The translations under genes and the position numbers were made by a program. 64,000 nt of DNA from Pseudomonas multiresinivorans (GTDB lineage Bacteria > Pseudomonadota > Gammaproteobacteria > Pseudomonadales > Pseudomonadaceae), in assembly GCF_012971725.1 (NCBI RefSeq), contig NZ_CP048833.1:3782001-3846000 (forward strand), written 5' to 3'. Under the pieces are notes generated by a model that searched no databases, was not told the origin of the DNA, and was given only the letters and a program-made list of their open reading frames with translations. Positions 54,449 through 62,865 of this stretch are shown one piece after another (positions within the stretch are counted from its first letter, which is position 1; each line of letters starts with the position of its first letter).

Positions 54449-55745
54449 GGTTCACCGCCTTGCCGCCCATCAGTTGGTCGAGGATGCGCGCGGCATCCTC
54501 CGGGCCCTTGCGCGAGCGCATGTAGTCGCTGGTGCGCGCCAGGCGCTCCTGCATCAGGTCGTCGCCGAGCAATTGGGCGATGTTGCGCGCCAGGTCCTGC
54601 TCGCTCCAGTCGTAGCGATCCATGCGCAGGCCGTGGCCGCTTTCCTGGGCACGCATGGCGTTGTCGTGGCCGTCCCAGACATAGGGCATGACGATGGCCG
54701 GTTTGCCGAAGAACAGGCACTCGGTGAAGCTGTTGTTGCCGCCGTGGTGGATCACCCCGTCGACCTGGGCGATCACCGAGGGCTGCGGGTACCAGTTGGA
54801 AACGATCACGTTGTCCGGCAGGTCGTCGTATTTCTCCACGTGCTCGCCGACATTGAACAGCGCGCGGTACGGCAGCTTGCCGATAGCGGTGACCAGGCGC
54901 TTGAGCAGGTCGACATCGCCCGAGCCGAGGCTGCCGAAACTGACGTAGAGCAGCGGCTTGTCGTTGTGCGCCTTGAACTGCGGAATCTCGTAAGGCTTGT
55001 CGGTACGCACGCAGCCCTGCAGGTAATGGAACTGCCGCGCCGGCAGCGGATGGCGGCGTTGGAACTTAACCGGATCCGGATACAGCAGCAGGTTCATGTA
55101 GGGCGACTCTTCGAAGAAGGTGCCCAGCGGATACGGCCGCTCGCCACACTCGGCGAGGAAGTCGTTGAAGTCGGCGTGGATCGGCGCGATCACTTCCTCG
55201 AAGCGCTTCTGGAAGCGCGCGTGGCCTTCCTTGTCTTCCACGCTCATGCCCGACAGGTACGGTGGGATGTCCGGGTCATGCACCTCGTTCTCCGAGCAGG
55301 AGATGATCCGCACCCACGGCTTGCCGTAGTGCTTGATCGCCGGGAAGAGGATCACGTTGTCCACGCAGATCAGGTCTGGCTTGATCCGCTCGAGGATCGC
55401 CGGCAGCTCCTTCTGCGCCCACTTGGAGGTGGAGACGATGGCCTCCCAGCACTCCTTCACGTAGTTGTCGAGCTGGTCGATGGGCGCCTTGCGGAAGTTG
55501 GGGATGTGGCCGTTGATGAAGTCGGTCCAGTAGCGCGCCATCTCCTCCGCCGGCATCGGCTCGGACATGTTCACGTAGTGCTCCTCGAAGCCGTAGGCCG
55601 AGTACACCCCGGTCATCCCCGGATCGGTGAGGAACACCGCCTTGTGCCCCAGCGCCTCGCAGGCCTGGGCGATGCCGACGGAGTTGAGGGCCGGGCCGTA
55701 GGCGGCCTCGGGGAAGAAGGCGATGACCTTGCGTTCACTACTCAT
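54441..55745 (-). CDS. GT1-like glycosyltransferase (copy 1), non-canonical motifs
   Basis: 434 aa from the ATG at 55745 (AGGAG upstream). Two-Rossmann GT-B fold: N-terminal VIAFFPEAAYGPALNSVGIA and LYVSFGSLGSGDVDLL, with the donor-site HHGGNNSFTECLFFGKPAIV at residues 333-352. Where GT1/UGT enzymes have DQ after P-x-x-x-D, this one has WDGHDNA (357-363; Asp358-Gly359). The N-terminal catalytic His of the GHxxP motif is absent too. It is probably a glycosyltransferase, but donor and acceptor cannot be inferred from known motifs. A paralogue lies at 60868. Confidence 0.85.
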   Translation of the reverse strand: MSSERKVIAFFPEAAYGPALNSVGIAQACEALGHKAVFLTDPGMTGVYSAYGFEEHYVNMSEPMPAEEMARYWTDFINGHIPNFRKAPIDQLDNYVKECWEAIVSTSKWAQKELPAILERIKPDLICVDNVILFPAIKHYGKPWVRIISCSENEVHDPDIPPYLSGMSVEDKEGHARFQKRFEEVIAPIHADFNDFLAECGERPYPLGTFFEESPYMNLLLYPDPVKFQRRHPLPARQFHYLQGCVRTDKPYEIPQFKAHNDKPLLYVSFGSLGSGDVDLLKRLVTAIGKLPYRALFNVGEHVEKYDDLPDNVIVSNWYPQPSVIAQVDGVIHHGGNNSFTECLFFGKPAIVMPYVWDGHDNAMRAQESGHGLRMDRYDWSEQDLARNIAQLLGDDLMQERLARTSDYMRSRKGPEDAARILDQLMGGKAVNHG

Positions 55746-55778
55746 GGTGCTCTCCTGTAAGTCTTGTTCTTGAAGCAA

Positions 55779-56858
55779 TCAGTGAGTCAGCACGCGGCCG
55801 TGCCGCGCATCCCAGCCCAGGCGCACCGGCATGCCGGCGGCGAGGCGCAAGAAGTCGTAGTCCGAGGACGGCACGCGGACGATCAGCGGCTTGCTGGACA
55901 GCGCCGTGTTCACGTGCAGGTTGGTGTCCAGGCCGTGGTAGGCGACTTCCGCCACCTGGCCGTGGATCTGGTTGTCAGTGGCGGGCGTGGCATCGGTCAG
56001 CACGCGCAGGCGCTCCGGGCGCAGCGCGAGGGTCACGCTCTCGGGGCTTGACTCGGCGGTGGTCTCGATGTTCAGCACCTGATCGCCGGCCTGCAGGCGG
56101 TTGGTGCCCACGCGGCGGCCCTCGATCAGGTTGCTGACGCCGATGAAGTCGGCGACGAAGCGGCTGCCCGGGTTCTCGTAGAGTTCGCTGGGGCTGCCGC
56201 ACTGGCAGACCTTGCCGTCACGCAGCACGGCCATGCGGTCGGACATCACCAGGGCTTCTTCCTGGTCGTGGGTGACCATGATGAAAGTGATGCCGCTCTC
56301 GTGCTGCAGGCGCTTGAGTTCCAGCTGCATCTTCTCGCGCAGCTTCTTGTCCAGCGCGCCGAGCGGTTCGTCCAGCAGCAGCACGCGCGGGCGCTTGACC
56401 AGCGCGCGGGCCAGGGCGACGCGCTGGCGCTGGCCGCCGGAGAGCTGGTCCGGGCGACGGTTGGCCAGCGAGCCGAGCTGCGCGGTTTCCAGCACTGCAT
56501 CGACGCGCTGGCGAATCTCGCCGGTGGGCAGCCTCTCCATCTCCAGGCCGTAGGCGATGTTGCTGCGCACGGTCATGTTGGGGAACAGCGCATAGGACTG
56601 GAACATCAGGTTCAGCGGGCGCTTGTTCGGCGGCAGCGGCGAGATGTCCTGGCCGTTGAGGTAGATAGCGCCGGAGCTGGGCGTCTCGAAGCCGGCGATC
56701 ATCCGCATCAGCGTGGTCTTGCCGCAGCCGGACGGGCCGAGCAGCGCGAAGAACTCATTCTCGCGGATCGCCAGGGACACCTGGTCCACCGCCGTCAGGC
56801 CCTCGCCGTAGGATTTGCTGACCTGGTCCAGCACCAGCAGGTCGGAAGACTTAGTCAT
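55779..56858 (-). CDS. polyamine-type ABC transporter ATP-binding protein (PotA-like)
   Basis: 359 aa. Walker A GPSGCGKTTLMRM, Q-loop FQSYALFPNMTVRSN, signature LSGGQRQRVALARAL, Walker B VLLLDEPLGALD and H-loop VTHDQEEALVMSD. A C-terminal TOBE domain (about residues 280-355) is present. It powers uptake with the two permeases and the binding protein encoded upstream. Overlaps the permease gene by 8 nt. Spermidine/putrescine-like ligands are typical of the family but not proven. Confidence 0.93.
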   Translation of the reverse strand: MTKSSDLLVLDQVSKSYGEGLTAVDQVSLAIRENEFFALLGPSGCGKTTLMRMIAGFETPSSGAIYLNGQDISPLPPNKRPLNLMFQSYALFPNMTVRSNIAYGLEMERLPTGEIRQRVDAVLETAQLGSLANRRPDQLSGGQRQRVALARALVKRPRVLLLDEPLGALDKKLREKMQLELKRLQHESGITFIMVTHDQEEALVMSDRMAVLRDGKVCQCGSPSELYENPGSRFVADFIGVSNLIEGRRVGTNRLQAGDQVLNIETTAESSPESVTLALRPERLRVLTDATPATDNQIHGQVAEVAYHGLDTNLHVNTALSSKPLIVRVPSSDYDFLRLAAGMPVRLGWDARHGRVLTH

Positions 56859-57654
56859 GGGCTTTGGGTACCTTGTTCAGACGTTGGGAGGCGAACAGCG
56901 CGGTGAAGCTGACCAGCATCACCAGGGTGGCGAGGGCGTTGATTTCCGGGGTCACGCCGAAGCGGATCATCGAGTAGATCTGCATCGGCAACGTGGTGGA
57001 GGCGCTGCCGGAGCCGGAGTTGAAGAAAGCGATGATGAATTCGTCCACCGACAGGGTGAACGCCAGCAAGCCGCCGGCCAGTACACCGGGGAAGATCGCC
57101 GGCAGCAGCACCCGGCGCGCGGTGGTGAACCAGCCGGCGCCCAGGTCGATGGAGGCCTCGAGGATCGAATAGTCGAAATGCTTGAGGCGCGTGCGCACCA
57201 CCGCGCAGACGAAGGCGATGTTGAACACCACGTGGCTGAGGATGATCGAGTGCAGCCCCAGGCTCATCTTCAGCAGGTTGAAGAAGCTCAGCAGCGCGAT
57301 GGCCAGGACGATGTCGGGGATGATCATCGGCGCCATCAGCAAGGTGTCGGCGATGTTGCTGGCCTTCTTGCCGCTGCTGCGGGCGCGCATTTCCACGCCC
57401 AGCGCAAGCAAGGTGCCGAGCACGCAGGCGATGAAGGTGGAGGTCAGTGCAACGATCAGCGTGTTCAGCGCCGCATGCTGGATCGACGCATTGGCCAGCA
57501 GCTTGGCGTACCACTTCAGCGAGGCACCGCCCCACGCGGTGGGCAGGCCGCTGGCGTTGAACGACAGCAGGATCAGCACCAGGATCGGTACATAAAGGAA
57601 GGCGTACACCAGCCACAGGTGCGTGCCGAGTGCGATACCGGAAGAGTTACGCAT
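56851..57654 (-). CDS. polyamine-type ABC permease (PotC-like)
   Basis: 267 aa with six hydrophobic segments. LWLVYAFLYVPILVLILLSF is the first. The EAA loop that contacts the ATPase is ASIDLGAGWFTTARRVLLPA. Part of the PotB/PotC pair of class-1 importers. It overlaps the PotA-like gene by 8 nt and the PotB-like gene by 8 nt. Confidence 0.92.
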   Translation of the reverse strand: MRNSSGIALGTHLWLVYAFLYVPILVLILLSFNASGLPTAWGGASLKWYAKLLANASIQHAALNTLIVALTSTFIACVLGTLLALGVEMRARSSGKKASNIADTLLMAPMIIPDIVLAIALLSFFNLLKMSLGLHSIILSHVVFNIAFVCAVVRTRLKHFDYSILEASIDLGAGWFTTARRVLLPAIFPGVLAGGLLAFTLSVDEFIIAFFNSGSGSASTTLPMQIYSMIRFGVTPEINALATLVMLVSFTALFASQRLNKVPKAHD

Positions 57655-58519
57655 GGCGTTCGCCCTCCGCGCCCTGGGCCCGGCGCGAGACCATGGCCTG
57701 GATGAACAGCAGGAGCAGCATGATGCCGATCAGGAAGAAGCTCAGCGCCGCGCCGAACGGCCAGTCCCGCGCGGTGAGGAATTGCGCGTAGATCAGGTTG
57801 CCGACCATCTGCACCTGCTTGCCGCCCAGCAGGTCGGCGGTGATGAAGTTGCCGATGGAGAGCACGAAGACAAACACCGCGCCGGCCGCCACACCGGGCA
57901 CCGACAGCGGCAGGATCACTCGGCGGAAAGTGGTCCAGCCGGACGCGCCAAGGTCCCGCGAGGCTTCCCAGAGTTCGTTGTCGATGCGCGACAGCGAGCT
58001 GTAGATGGCGAGGATGACGAAGGGGATGTAGTTGTAGACCAGCCCGAGCACCACGGTGGCGTCGGTGTACAACAGGTTGATCGGTTCGCCGCTGTAGCCC
58101 AGCAGGTTGAACAGGCGGTTGAGCAGGCCTTCGCGGTTGAGCAGGACGATCCAGGCGTAGGTGCGGATCAGGTAGTTGCTCCAGAACGGCAGCATCACCA
58201 GGAACAGGTACACCGCCTGCCGGCGCGGCGTAGTGCGGGTGATGGCGTAGGCCGCCGGGTAACCGATGATCACCGCGAAGAGCATCGCCAGGCCGGCGAT
58301 CTTCGCCGAGCGTAGGAGGATGTCGAGGTACAGCGGGTCCACCGCACGGCGGTAGTTTTCCCAGGTGAACACGTAGTCGATGCCGCCATAGGCACCGCGC
58401 TCGAGGAAGCTGTAGACCAGCACCAGCAGGCACGGCAGCAGCAGGAACAGGGCCAGCCAGCCCAGACCAGGCGCGAGCAGCCAGGCCGACAATTTGCGGT
58501 CGGCGGATAAAGCGGTCAT
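57647..58519 (-). CDS. polyamine-type ABC permease (PotB-like)
   Basis: 290 aa from the ATG at 58519. Six hydrophobic segments, first LLAPGLGWLALFLLLPCLLV. The EAA-type loop is EASRDLGASGWTTFRRVILP. Forms the transmembrane pore with the PotC-like protein. Next upstream is the binding protein gene, 89 bp away. Confidence 0.92.
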   Translation of the reverse strand: MTALSADRKLSAWLLAPGLGWLALFLLLPCLLVLVYSFLERGAYGGIDYVFTWENYRRAVDPLYLDILLRSAKIAGLAMLFAVIIGYPAAYAITRTTPRRQAVYLFLVMLPFWSNYLIRTYAWIVLLNREGLLNRLFNLLGYSGEPINLLYTDATVVLGLVYNYIPFVILAIYSSLSRIDNELWEASRDLGASGWTTFRRVILPLSVPGVAAGAVFVFVLSIGNFITADLLGGKQVQMVGNLIYAQFLTARDWPFGAALSFFLIGIMLLLLFIQAMVSRRAQGAEGERHA

Positions 58520-58608
58520 GCGTAGTTCCCCCAACCCCACGCCAGGCGGGGTGCTTCAGGGTTATTCCGGAGAGAATTGCGGGGCGCCGTCGCGACGCCC
58601 CATCGGCC

Positions 58609-59658
58609 CTACTGAGCCGCCATGATCTCGGTCACGGCGCGGGTATAGGCCTTCTGCGTGGAACCGCCGACATCACGCAATTGCTGTTGCTTGACCAGCT
58701 CGGCCGGCGTGGTGGTGAGGTTGGGATACTTGGCCAGCAAGTCCGGCTTCAGGGTCGCCATCGCCGCCTGATTGGGCACCTTGTAGAGGATGTTCTCCGC
58801 GACCCAGGCGTGGTTCGCCGGCTCCAGCATGTAGTTGATGAAGCGGTAGGCGGCGTCGGGGTTCTTCGAGCTTTTCAGCACGACCATGGTGTCCACCCAG
58901 AGGTCGGAACCCTCCTTGGGCACGACGAACTTGATCGACTCGTTGGCCTGGGTACCGTAGTTGCACCAGCCATCCCAGGCGTGGGCCATCAGCGCCTCGC
59001 CCGAAGCCAGCTTGGAGTAGAAGGTGGTGTCGTCGAAGGACAGCAGGCGCTTCTTGGTGGCGATCAGCTGGTCGCGCACCGCGTTGATCTGGTCCGGATT
59101 GCCGTCGTTGACCGACCAGCCGTTGGCCAGGAAGCCGGCGCCGAGCAGCCAGCGGTCGGTGGCGAGCATGGTGGTCTTGCCCTTAAGGGCGTCGGAGGGC
59201 TTGAGCAGATCATTCCAGCTCGAAGGCGCCGGGCTGACCTTGTCCGAGCGGTAGCAGATGCCGGTGGTACCCCAGGTGTAGGGCACGGAGAAGTGGTTGC
59301 CCGGGTCGTACTCGAGCTTCTGCGCTTCGGGGTAGAGATTCTTGAGGTTCGGCACCTTGGCCGGATCGATCTCGGCGAGCAGGCCCTGCTTGTGCAGGAT
59401 TTCGGCGAAGGGCGAGGAGACGAACACCACGTCGTAGCCTTCGCCGCCGGAAGCCATGAGCTTGCCCATGATCTCTTCGTTGGTGGCGTGGAGGGACTTG
59501 TCGGCTTCCAGGCCGGTCGCCTTCTGGAACTTCTCCAGGTTATCCGGGGCCATGTAGCCGTCCCAGATGGAGATCACCAGATCCTTGGCACTGGCCGTGG
59601 TGGCGGACAGCGTGAGCGCGAGGGTCGCCCCTGCGTAGAGCATGGTCTTCAGCTTCAT
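58609..59658 (-). CDS. polyamine-type ABC periplasmic binding protein (PotD/SpuD-like)
   Basis: 349 aa from the ATG at 59658. Signal peptide MKLKTMLYAGATLALTLSAT with cleavage near ASA. Mature start KDLVISIWDGYMAPDNLEKF corresponds to the PotD/PotF binding fold (the usual first motif is NWxDYI). Contacts expected for polyamines are altered (WDGYM), so the ligand may differ. It heads the nine-gene minus-strand operon. Confidence 0.9.
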   Translation of the reverse strand: MKLKTMLYAGATLALTLSATTASAKDLVISIWDGYMAPDNLEKFQKATGLEADKSLHATNEEIMGKLMASGGEGYDVVFVSSPFAEILHKQGLLAEIDPAKVPNLKNLYPEAQKLEYDPGNHFSVPYTWGTTGICYRSDKVSPAPSSWNDLLKPSDALKGKTTMLATDRWLLGAGFLANGWSVNDGNPDQINAVRDQLIATKKRLLSFDDTTFYSKLASGEALMAHAWDGWCNYGTQANESIKFVVPKEGSDLWVDTMVVLKSSKNPDAAYRFINYMLEPANHAWVAENILYKVPNQAAMATLKPDLLAKYPNLTTTPAELVKQQQLRDVGGSTQKAYTRAVTEIMAAQ

Positions 59659-59721
59659 CTTGCGCACCTGACGATGGTTGTTTTTGTGTGTCAACGGCAG
59701 CGGAACGAAAAGCGTACTACA

Positions 59722-59744
59722 TGTCTTTTTTTCAAAATAAAAAC
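59722..59744. promoter_or_regulatory. AT-rich motif in the divergent promoter region
   Basis: TGTCTTTTTTTCAAAATAAAAAC lies in the 190-bp region between the binding-protein gene (63 bp upstream of its start) and the regulator gene. A similar T-run/A-run element is found at 60798-60820 before the second glycosyltransferase. A GntR-type regulator binding site is inferred. Confidence 0.35.
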
Positions 59745-59848
59745 CGAACCACTGGCGAAGTCAACACTTTCTTGCATTCTTGTTGGACCACCCACGCTGT
59801 GGCATAAGGGGCTCGCCCCGTGCCACGGGCCCGCTGGAGAGCATCGGC

Positions 59849-60781
59849 TTGAGCAACGTCACTGAGAAAAAACCGCGCACCAACCACCTGGAACTCGCCC
59901 GGCGCGTCATCGAGCACGCCCAGGACAGCGGGCTGGGCGAAGGCGATGCGCTCTCGGAACAACAGCTGGCGCGCACCTTCGGTGTGTCGCGCACGCTGAT
60001 CCGCGCAGGCCTGGACCTGCTGCTGGAACAGCAACTGGTGGCCCACGAACCGGGCAAGGGATATCGCCTCGCCGCCGATCCGTCCGCCCAGGTGCTCGGC
60101 TCCGCCCTGCCCCAGGCCGAGGAAGAGGCGCTGGCCGCCTCGGTCCTGCGCGACCGCATGGCCGGGCGGCTGGGCAACAGCCTCAGCGCCAGCGAGCTGA
60201 TGCGCCGCTACGACATCAACCGAGTCGCCGCGCAGAAGGTGCTGGCGCAGCTCAGCGAGGACCAGGTACTGGAACGCGGCGCCGGGCAGAGCTGGTCGTT
60301 CCGCCCGCTGCTGAACAACCTCGCGGCACTGGAGGACAGCCTGCGCTATCGGCTGATCCTCGAGCCCGAAGCCCTGCTCGCCCCCGGCTTCGACCCGGAC
60401 CTGGCGCGCCTCGCCCTGCTGCGCGGGGCCATGGAGGAGCTGCTGGCGGCGCCCATCGAACGCTTCGACGTGGCCCAGTTCCGCGAGCTGGACATCGGCT
60501 TCCACGAGCTGATCGCCCAGGGTTGCGGCAACCGTTTCGTCGGCGACGCCCTGCTGCAGCACCAGCGCCTGCGCCGCCTGCCCAACCTGCTGCCGATGGT
60601 CAGCGTGCACCGCCTGCAGGAAGCCCTGCGTGAGCACCTGCGGATCATCGAGCAGATCGAACGCGGCCAGCTGGAAGTCGCCGCCGACCTGATGCGCCTG
60701 CACCTGCGGCTGTCCTTCGCGCAGCGCCCACAGACCGCCAACCGCGGGATTCCGCAGTCGTTCGCCCTGGGCCGTCGCTGA
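59849..60781 (+). CDS. GntR-family transcriptional regulator with two winged-helix segments
   Basis: 310 aa from the TTG at 59849, chosen since GGAGAG lies 7 nt upstream; no in-frame ATG occurs before the domain. First winged helix LSEQQLARTFGVSRTLIRAG, then a second helix-turn-helix-like region LSASELMRRYDINRVAAQKV, then a C-terminal FadR-type (FCD) ligand domain. Divergent from the amine operon and followed after 86 bp by a glycosyltransferase. It probably controls both. Confidence 0.85.
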   Translation: MSNVTEKKPRTNHLELARRVIEHAQDSGLGEGDALSEQQLARTFGVSRTLIRAGLDLLLEQQLVAHEPGKGYRLAADPSAQVLGSALPQAEEEALAASVLRDRMAGRLGNSLSASELMRRYDINRVAAQKVLAQLSEDQVLERGAGQSWSFRPLLNNLAALEDSLRYRLILEPEALLAPGFDPDLARLALLRGAMEELLAAPIERFDVAQFRELDIGFHELIAQGCGNRFVGDALLQHQRLRRLPNLLPMVSVHRLQEALREHLRIIEQIERGQLEVAADLMRLHLRLSFAQRPQTANRGIPQSFALGRR

Positions 60782-60797
60782 TTATTTTTCTCACACG

Positions 60798-60820
60798 GTG
60801 TTTTTTTTAACGAAAAAATG
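60798..60820. promoter_or_regulatory. AT-rich motif before the second glycosyltransferase
   Basis: GTGTTTTTTTTAACGAAAAAATG, a T-run followed by an A-run, resembles the element at 59722-59744. It sits in the 86-bp gap between the regulator stop and the glycosyltransferase start (48 bp upstream of the ATG). Its high A+T content contrasts with the surrounding DNA. Confidence 0.35.
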
Positions 60821-60867
60821 CAGTATCAGTTTCACGCAGTGCCCGTGAGCAACACCCGGATGTGCCC

Positions 60868-62154
60868 ATGACGCAAAGAACAAGAACCATCGCCTTCTTC
60901 CCCGAGGCCAGCTTCGGCGCCGCGCTGAACTGCATCGGAATCGCCCAGGCCCTGCGCGAACTCGGCGCACGCCCGGTGTTCATCTGCCATGCACATTTCC
61001 AGGGCATCTTCGCCGAGTACGGCTTCGCCGAGTACCCGTTGCAACTGGACTCGCCGCTCTCCGCCGCCGACCACCAGCATTACTGGGAGCGCTTCATCGA
61101 GCGCAACGTGCCCTACTTCGACCAGCCACCCCTAGCGCAGATCGACAGCTACGTAGCGCCGGCCTGGGAAGCCATCATCGACACCGCCATCGAGTCGGAA
61201 AAACCGCTGCAGCAGTTGCTCGCCCGGCTCAAGCCCGATGCCATCGTGCTGGACAACGTGGTCAGCTTCCCGGCCATCTCTGCCGCCGGCTGCCCCTGGG
61301 TGCGGATGATCTCCTGCGCGGAAACCGAACTGCCCGACGACGCCGTGCCGCCCTATCTGTCCGGCGCCAGCAGCGACGATCCGCAAGCCTGCGCGATCTA
61401 CCGCGAGCACTACCTGCAAGCCACCCAGCCGGCGCACGAGCGCTTCGCCCGCTTCCTCACCGAGTGTGGCCACCCCGCCCTGCCCGCCGGCCAGTTCCTC
61501 GAAGATTCGCCCTGGCTCAACCTGCTGCTGTCGCCCACGCCCGTGCGTTACGAGCGCCAGAATCCGCTGCCGGCCGAGCGCTATCTGTACCTCGACGGCT
61601 GCGTGCGCAGCGAGGCGCCGTATATCCCGCCGCAGTTCCCGCGGCACGACGATGCTGCGCTGATCTATGTGAGTTTCGGCAGCCTCGGCGCCGCCGATAT
61701 CGAGATGATGCGCAAGCTGATCGATGCCGTCGCGCAACTGCCCTACCGCTTCCTGATCAATGTCGGCGCCTACCGCGAGCACTACGACAGCGTGCCCGAC
61801 AACGTCTACCTCGACAGCTGGTATCCGCAGCCGGCGGTGCTGCGCGAATGCCAGTTGTTCATCCATCACGGCGGCAACAACAGCTTCTGCGAGGCTCTGT
61901 ATTTCGGCCTGCCGTCGGTCATCATCCCCTACTGCTGGGACGGCCACGACAACGCCCGGCGCGCCGAGGAAGTCGGCGTGGCGCGCTACCTGCCACGCTT
62001 CGAGAACCCGCTGGCGGCGCTGCCCGGCACGCTGGCCGAACTGCTCGCCGACAAGGCCATGCAGCAACGGCTGGCCGGTGTGCGCGAACAGATGCAGGCC
62101 TCACGCGGCACAGCGTCGGCCGCGCAGGCGATTCTCGGCATCTGCAGCGACTAA
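60868..62154 (+). CDS. GT1-like glycosyltransferase (copy 2), non-canonical motifs
   Basis: 428 aa from the ATG at 60868; a GTG two codons earlier is possible. N-terminal TIAFFPEASFGAALNCIGIA, LIYVSFGSLGAADIEMM, FIHHGGNNSFCEALYFGLPS and CWDGHDNARRA closely match the copy at 54441. The same substitutions are present: no GHxxP His and Asp-Gly instead of Asp-Gln. The two proteins are paralogues kept in one locus, divergent from each other across the operon. Confidence 0.85.
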   Translation: MTQRTRTIAFFPEASFGAALNCIGIAQALRELGARPVFICHAHFQGIFAEYGFAEYPLQLDSPLSAADHQHYWERFIERNVPYFDQPPLAQIDSYVAPAWEAIIDTAIESEKPLQQLLARLKPDAIVLDNVVSFPAISAAGCPWVRMISCAETELPDDAVPPYLSGASSDDPQACAIYREHYLQATQPAHERFARFLTECGHPALPAGQFLEDSPWLNLLLSPTPVRYERQNPLPAERYLYLDGCVRSEAPYIPPQFPRHDDAALIYVSFGSLGAADIEMMRKLIDAVAQLPYRFLINVGAYREHYDSVPDNVYLDSWYPQPAVLRECQLFIHHGGNNSFCEALYFGLPSVIIPYCWDGHDNARRAEEVGVARYLPRFENPLAALPGTLAELLADKAMQQRLAGVREQMQASRGTASAAQAILGICSD

Positions 62155-62156
62155 GC

Positions 62157-62191
62157 AGCCAATGGCACCGCGCAAGTACGTGCCATTGGCT
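62157..62191 (+). terminator. hairpin after the second glycosyltransferase
   Basis: Perfect 12-bp stem AGCCAATGGCAC (62157-62168) and GTGCCATTGGCT (62180-62191), 11-nt loop, 3 bp after the stop codon. Only a few pyrimidines follow, so Rho-independence is likely but not certain. Confidence 0.65.
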
Positions 62192-62247
62192 CTCTGCAAG
62201 GTTCCGCTCCGCCCTTAAGCTGGGCTCCACTGTCCCTGGAGCCCAGC

Positions 62248-62790
62248 ATGACCACCTTCGATGACCAGCCGACCCTGCTCGGCGATTCCCTGCAGCTTCG
62301 CCCGCTGTGCAGCGAGGATTTCGACGCCCTCTACGGTGCCGCCAACTCACCCGAAACCTGGGCCGGGCACCCGGCGAAGGATCGTTACCACCGCGAGGTC
62401 TTCGAGCCCTACTTCCAGTTCCTGGTGAATTCCGGTGGCTGCCTGCTGATCCTCGACCGGGCAACCGGCCAGGCCATCGGCTGCTCGCGCTACTACCCGG
62501 TGCCGGACCAGCCGGAAGACATCGGCATCGGCTTCACCTTCATCAACCACCGCTACTGGGGCGGCGCGACCAACCACGAACTGAAGACCCTGATGCTCGA
62601 CCATGCCTTCCAGTGCTTCGAGCGCGTGTGGTTCCACATCGCGCCGAGCAACATCCGCTCGCAGAAAGGTACGGCAAAGCTGGGCGCCAGGCTGGCGCAC
62701 GACGCTGAACTGGATCTCTCGGGCACTCCCGCGCAATGGCTTTGCTTCGAGCTTTCGCGCGAGCAGTGGGCCAGCCATGGCGCCGAATAG
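62248..62790 (+). CDS. GNAT-family acetyltransferase, RimJ/RimL-like
   Basis: 180 aa. Acetyltransf_3 features: DSLQLRPLCSEDFDALYGAA at the start, IGIGFTFINHRYWGGATNHE and LMLDHAFQCFERVWFHIAPS-NIRSQK near the acetyl-CoA loop. A distinct gene from the one at 50428. Substrate unknown; apparently a single-gene unit after the glycosyltransferase hairpin. Confidence 0.89.
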   Translation: MTTFDDQPTLLGDSLQLRPLCSEDFDALYGAANSPETWAGHPAKDRYHREVFEPYFQFLVNSGGCLLILDRATGQAIGCSRYYPVPDQPEDIGIGFTFINHRYWGGATNHELKTLMLDHAFQCFERVWFHIAPSNIRSQKGTAKLGARLAHDAELDLSGTPAQWLCFELSREQWASHGAE

Positions 62791-62812
62791 GCGAGACACT
62801 CGCGGCCTGCCT

Positions 62813-62850
62813 GGCCGCAGTCCTGCGGCCGGGCGATCCGCAGCGGATCG
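62813..62850. terminator. tandem hairpins between convergent genes
   Basis: GGCCGCAG/CTGCGGCC (62813-62830, 2-nt loop) and CGATCCGC/GCGGATCG (62834-62850, 1-nt centre) stand side by side between the GNAT gene and the convergent exporter gene. No T-run follows, so a bidirectional factor-dependent or weak terminator is proposed. Confidence 0.5.
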
Positions 62851-62865
62851 GCGGCCGAGGTGTCG

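Noticed and set aside
54441..55745. Macrolide-inactivating glycosyltransferase (antibiotic resistance)
   Set aside because: The fold is related, but the Asp-Gln motif and catalytic His are missing, and the context is an ABC importer for amines, not a resistance locus.
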